The notes under the pieces: model-generated
The model's input: only the letters and a program-made list of their open reading frames with translations
Told to the model about the DNA's origin: nothing
The model's database searches: none
Program-made: the position numbers and the translations under genes
Part shown: positions 60,652 to 64,000 of the stretch, piece by piece
Layout: the number at the start of each line of letters is the position of its first letter
How positions within the stretch are numbered: position 1 is the first letter of the stretch
NCBI GenBank assembly: GCA_019096065.1
Contig: JAGUCH010000005.1
Coordinates: 5,890,001-5,954,000 of the forward strand
DNA: 64,000 nucleotides
Reading direction: 5' to 3'
From: Paracyclopina nana
Taxonomy: Eukaryota; Arthropoda; Copepoda; Cyclopoida; Cyclopettidae

Positions 60652-60657
60652 TTTATT
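60652..60657 (-). terminator. Poly(A) signal of the AChBP-like gene
   Basis: AATAAA on the minus strand begins 7 nt after the TGA stop codon, implying a very short 3' UTR. Confidence 0.55.
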
Positions 60658-60663
60658 CGATTT

Positions 60664-62647
60664 TCAAGGTTTTTCCAGCTTATTATCAATGAATTTCTCA
60701 GTGAATTTGAATTGGAGATTGATGTTCAAATATGGGTACTTTTCTTCTCCATATATTTTTTCTGCCCTCTCGCAGCCTGTATCAATTATTTCAAGCTGAA
60801 AATAAAGTGACGGAGTTTTACAGGGAACAGAGAAAAATTATTATTTTTCTTACTCTGTTGCTCAAGATGGCCGACGTATCAGTGCAACTTCCAGACTCAG
60901 CATTCCAGCCTTCAATGTCAACACTTGTCTTGTCATGAGTCCAGCTTCCCATTGTCACTGTGCAGTTTTGGTCACCCCACGGCCAATTTTCATAGTTGAC
61001 ATTGCAGTGGGTCTAAATTTACAGATGCTACACATTCAAGTTTCAAATTTAATTAGCTTATTTTTTTCACCTTCATGATTGAGGGTGGGACAAACAGGAT
61101 GGATCCAGATGAGTTAATGACAACATTGACATTTTCTTCCCAAGAGGCAGAGATCCTTTGTGAGGGCTGTGCAGCATTGAACAAAGTGATATCAGGAATC
61201 CAGACCTGAAATCAGAGGACAGTTGATGATTTCTTAGTTGACCAAATATATTCATCGCCAACTAGCTCTTTAACATATTCTCAAGCTACGCTACACAAAG
61301 CTAACAAGTCGCTCTTCAGGCTCGTATCTTAGTAATAACTGAGCGGATTTGCACCAAATTCGGTAGACATCATGAGGATAACATTGGAAATGTCCATCAC
61401 AGATTTGGCTGAGATCCGAAGCCAGTTTATCTAGGTTGATTCTGTCTTGGCTTAAAGATAGCTGCCTAAAAAGAAGACCTTTAAAATGGCCTCTGGATAA
61501 CTGCCTCATATCTCTCACAAATTTGTCACGGACTATTGCCTTGTTCATGTATTAAGAATGCCTTAAGGTATGGAAAAAATTGTCTTTAGGAAAAGTGAAT
61601 CTGTTGCTGACTGCAACTCTACGAGTTCAGCTTGGGGTCAAGCAGCGTTTTTTATGGCAATTTTGGCTATTTTGTCTCATGGTTTTCAGCATATTTCAAA
61701 ACAAACTATCTTTCATCAGGTTTCTGTGATTAAATATGAAATTGAACTATTGATTTTGCTCAGATGGACTAAAATGTGGATCACTTAATATCCCAAATTA
61801 GATTTGTTTACTTCCAAGTTGGCTTAAAGTCGATCTGATTTTATTAGTATCAGCTGGCGCTTGTCGTAAGACAATTTTTCTCCTTGCCTTGAGGTGTTTT
61901 ACGTGCATTTTCCTAAGGAGTTTGGGGCGTACATGAACAGGACATACATGTATCTGTAGCCTAAATATGAAACTTGCCAAATACAGAATGAATCGGCTTA
62001 GTATTTTCTAGTTTGCAAGTCTCATATTAAGGGTGCAGCAATGATTCGTTTCAAAATTGGTTAACATGCGAGGCTGCTATTCAGAGGCCAGCCATTTTTG
62101 CCGTACTTTCTTGGTAGGCACCTAGCTTTTAGCAAGGCAGAATTAACCTCAATAAATCCGCATTAGATTTCAACGAAATATGTCATGGACATTTGATATG
62201 TTACCCTAGCTCATGACATCTACCGGATTACTTTTCTTCGCTTAACTTTAAAAATTGAAAATTTTCTAAACTAGAAATTCTTACAAACTTGGAATTGACG
62301 AGAAGCTTGGACGATCCTCCAAAGTCATCAGGATTCCAGGTGAGTCTGGAGTCATTCCAGGTAATCACAGACCACCCATTGACAGTCAAAATCTGCAAAT
62401 AATTATACCTTAGTTTAAAAAAATTAATGTAGCTGAAAGCAATTAATATGACATTTACCTCATCATGAAAGTCTAGCTTCAGGTCATTCACGTAAAGATT
62501 GACTTTAGTTGTAACCCGGTGATTGGGATTGACTTCTTTATCGTACCCATCAAAGAGGGCTTTTCTTAGGGCTGATTGAGGGCTGACTCCTTCATGGGCG
62601 ATGGCAAAGGCCAAAAGAATGGCCAAGTTGACGATGATAAGCTTCAT
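60664..62647 (-). CDS. Secreted acetylcholine-binding-protein-like Cys-loop ligand-binding domain
   Basis: Exons 62647-62459, 62392-62285, 61205-61071, 61012-60854 and 60795-60664, all phase 0, give 240 residues. The signal peptide is MKLIIVNLAILLAFAIA. Extracellular-domain landmarks of nicotinic receptors follow: loop D region NGWSVITWND and LTWNPDDFGG, loop A WIPDITLFNAA (Phe108 where receptors have Tyr), Cys loop Cys147-Cys161 with 13 residues between, loop B MGSW (Trp168), and strand LEIIDTG. The loop C region GCERAEKIYGEEKYPYL has a single Cys205, not the vicinal pair. The frame stops (EKP then TGA) right after the last beta strand, with no membrane spans, so the product should be a soluble pentamer-type binding protein like AChBP. 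Length also matches AChBPs. The TATA box and poly(A) signal are well placed. I found no further exons, but transcript data would settle that. Confidence 0.88.
61206..62284. other. Intron 2 of the AChBP-like gene
   Basis: A 1.1-kb intron. An open frame at 61548-61291 (minus, 85 codons) has no recognisable domain. A short inverted pair (TTGTTCATGTA at 61543 and TACATGAACA at 61930) may mark an eroded MITE. Confidence 0.45.
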
Positions 62648-62693
62648 TCTTGATGGCTCAGAAATGATTCTTCGGATCTTGCATTGCAGTGGG

Positions 62694-62701
62694 TTTATAT
62701 A
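62694..62701 (-). promoter_or_regulatory. TATA box of the AChBP-like gene
   Basis: Minus strand TATATAAA lies 47 bp upstream of the ATG (62647), giving a predicted leader of about 20 nt. Confidence 0.65.
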
Positions 62702-62865
62702 GGCAAAGGCAAAAGCCTGTTGGCATCTAGGGTTGGTAGAAAATAGGGAAAAATGCGTTAGACGACCTTCTCGTTTAAGATGATTTTTTTAAGGCACGCA
62801 CCGCTTCAAAAGAAGACTTAAATATGCCTCTAAAAAAGTAAGTTTCCAAATTTGCGTATAATATC

Positions 62866-62888
62866 TGATATTTTGTCAAAATATCAGA
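62866..62888. repeat. Short perfect palindrome
   Basis: CTGATATTTTG-T-CAAAATATCAG is a perfect inverted repeat, 33 bp before the large palindrome and sharing its ATATC/GATAT motif. Confidence 0.75.
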
Positions 62889-62920
62889 GCGAAATAGTGA
62901 GTAACGGAGAAATTTGAAAC

Positions 62921-63137
62921 CTTCGTAGGATGGCTTCTTGTGCCAAAAGACCGATTCCGTAGAAAAAAACTAAAAATTATTTGGGAAGCACCTGGAATTT
63001 GCAAATATCGCTCGATATTTTGATCATAATATCAAGCGATATTATGCTGATATTTGCAAATATCAGGTACTTCCCAAATAATTTTTAGTTTTTTTCTACG
63101 GAATCGGTCTTTTGGCACAAAAAGCCATCCTACGAAG
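62921..63137. repeat. 217-bp near-perfect palindrome (foldback)
   Basis: Arms 62921-63009 and 63049-63137 are 89 nt each and differ at four positions (about 95 percent identity), around a 39-nt loop rich in ATATC/GATAT. There is no coding capacity. It lies 220 bp upstream of the AChBP-like TATA box. It could be a young foldback transposon copy or a hairpin-RNA locus. Confidence 0.9.
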
Positions 63138-64000
63138 TTATTATGTTGATATACTATCACTTGTGAAAATTGGCCTTTTTAATGGAAGCTCTAGTGGACG
63201 TTGTGAGCATATACTAGCTTTGGGACATGCATTGTGACCTCAAATCTGTGGCTGAATTTGTGCTTAGATATGTGCTTGCTTTATTTAGATAAGAAGTAAG
63301 ATCATGCGAAATGAGTTATCAATTTGGCTCTTTAAAAATATTATTCAGTACAAAACGTTTTTGCCCTGATAATTGCCAGAAAAGCTAAAAGCAGCTCTGA
63401 TGAGTGAAGTACAAAAGAACGGGCTCCATTTTTATCTACTACACTTTTCTGGCAGTTGTTTTAACTTCTACACCTTTTGTAGAGTAGTATTATCTACTAC
63501 ACATTTTGAGGGTGAACTTTTTATGTTAGAAAGTCAAGTCATTTTAAGTTAGACACGCCAAGTTACTTTGTTGTAGGAGTTTATCCAATTATACCATCAG
63601 GTGTAGTTGTTGAAGTGCAATATCTTTAGTAGTGAAAAACACTAGACATGTAGTAGTTAAAGCATCTAGAAATTAGAAGATAAAATGTTTCCCCCAAAAG
63701 GAACACAAGTTCGTTACACAATTTCGCCTAGCATTGAGATAGAATTCAGGTAGGTTTGTCACGTTTTCTATGACCCGCGTAAAGTGCTGGATGTACGTAG
63801 TTCGCTGGCTGCCTTCTCGAGGCAGTGAAGTGACGTCACTGACTAAAGCCCGGCTCCAACAATGATGAAAATCAGTATAGTATGGAAACCTTACTTATAA
63901 GTAAAAGATGCAAAATCTTTTTTATAAGTATAGTAAATTATGCAACGAAAACCGGTTATTTCGCTCAACATTCACAAAAAGCAGCTACTTTGCTTGAAAT
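63138..64000. other. Intergenic right edge
   Basis: No gene is recognised. A perfect CRE (TGACGTCA) lies at 63831-63838 in a slightly GC-richer stretch that could belong to a gene outside the window. Confidence 0.5.

Noticed and set aside
61291-61548. 85-codon frame in intron 2 of the AChBP-like gene
   Set aside because: It does not continue the ligand-binding domain, whose flanking exons already join in phase.
1-64000. CRISPR arrays, bacterial operons, retroelement coding regions, rRNA
   Set aside because: No regularly spaced repeats of CRISPR type, no polycistronic bacterial gene layout, no reverse transcriptase, integrase or capsid-like frames, and no rRNA segments were seen.

Overview
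The window is nuclear DNA from an animal, most likely an arthropod. The genes are intron-containing and moderately AT-rich. The protein set includes a Spätzle-type cystine knot, a couch potato/RBPMS RNA-binding protein, a puckered/DUSP10-type MAPK phosphatase, CRELD, calexcitin and a Cys-loop receptor-type ligand-binding domain. Spätzle and couch potato together point to arthropods. Intron sizes (51 bp to 8 kb) and the very high load of short inverted-repeat elements do not let me name the order; a crustacean or chelicerate is as likely as an insect.

Left part (1-11.8 kb, all minus strand): after 2.6 kb of repeats come a two-exon DUSP10/puckered-like phosphatase with a cluster of AP-1/CRE sites upstream, a three-exon divergent Rho-family GTPase with a CAAX end, a two-exon Spätzle-like ligand, and an intronless CRELD. 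From 11.8 to 23.1 kb I find no convincing gene, but several MITEs and one nested transposon pair.

Middle (23-43.3 kb): a plus-strand secreted Kunitz - antistasin-like - Kunitz protein (23111-28944) is followed by a six-exon calexcitin-like EF-hand protein (30006-40950). Its 8.1-kb last intron holds a small intronless J-domain-like gene, a Ser/Lys-rich open frame with its own TATA box, and nested MITEs. A minus-strand five-exon four-membrane-span protein lies at 41713-43294.

Right part (43.3-64 kb): a minus-strand couch potato ortholog (46611-53561, 5' end unresolved), then 7 kb of repeats, then a minus-strand five-exon gene for a secreted acetylcholine-binding-protein-like molecule (60664-62647). 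A near-perfect 217-bp palindrome lies just upstream of it.

No operon-like logic ties the genes together. Several concern signalling: JNK/p38 feedback (DUSP10), Toll-type ligand (Spätzle), Rho signalling, Ca2+ sensing (calexcitin) and cholinergic ligand binding. The most notable items are the AChBP-like protein, the calexcitin with both an N-myristoylation-type start and a C-terminal CAAX box around an insertion of about 110 residues, two GC-AG introns, an exitron-like 51-bp intron, two transposons of about 600 bp with RSS-heptamer-like ends and 5-bp target duplications, and a dominant MITE family with termini ATGTGGTGTTCATCTAC. All coordinates come from reading the sequence by eye; splice sites were chosen by GT/GC-AG consensus, phase and protein-family alignment.
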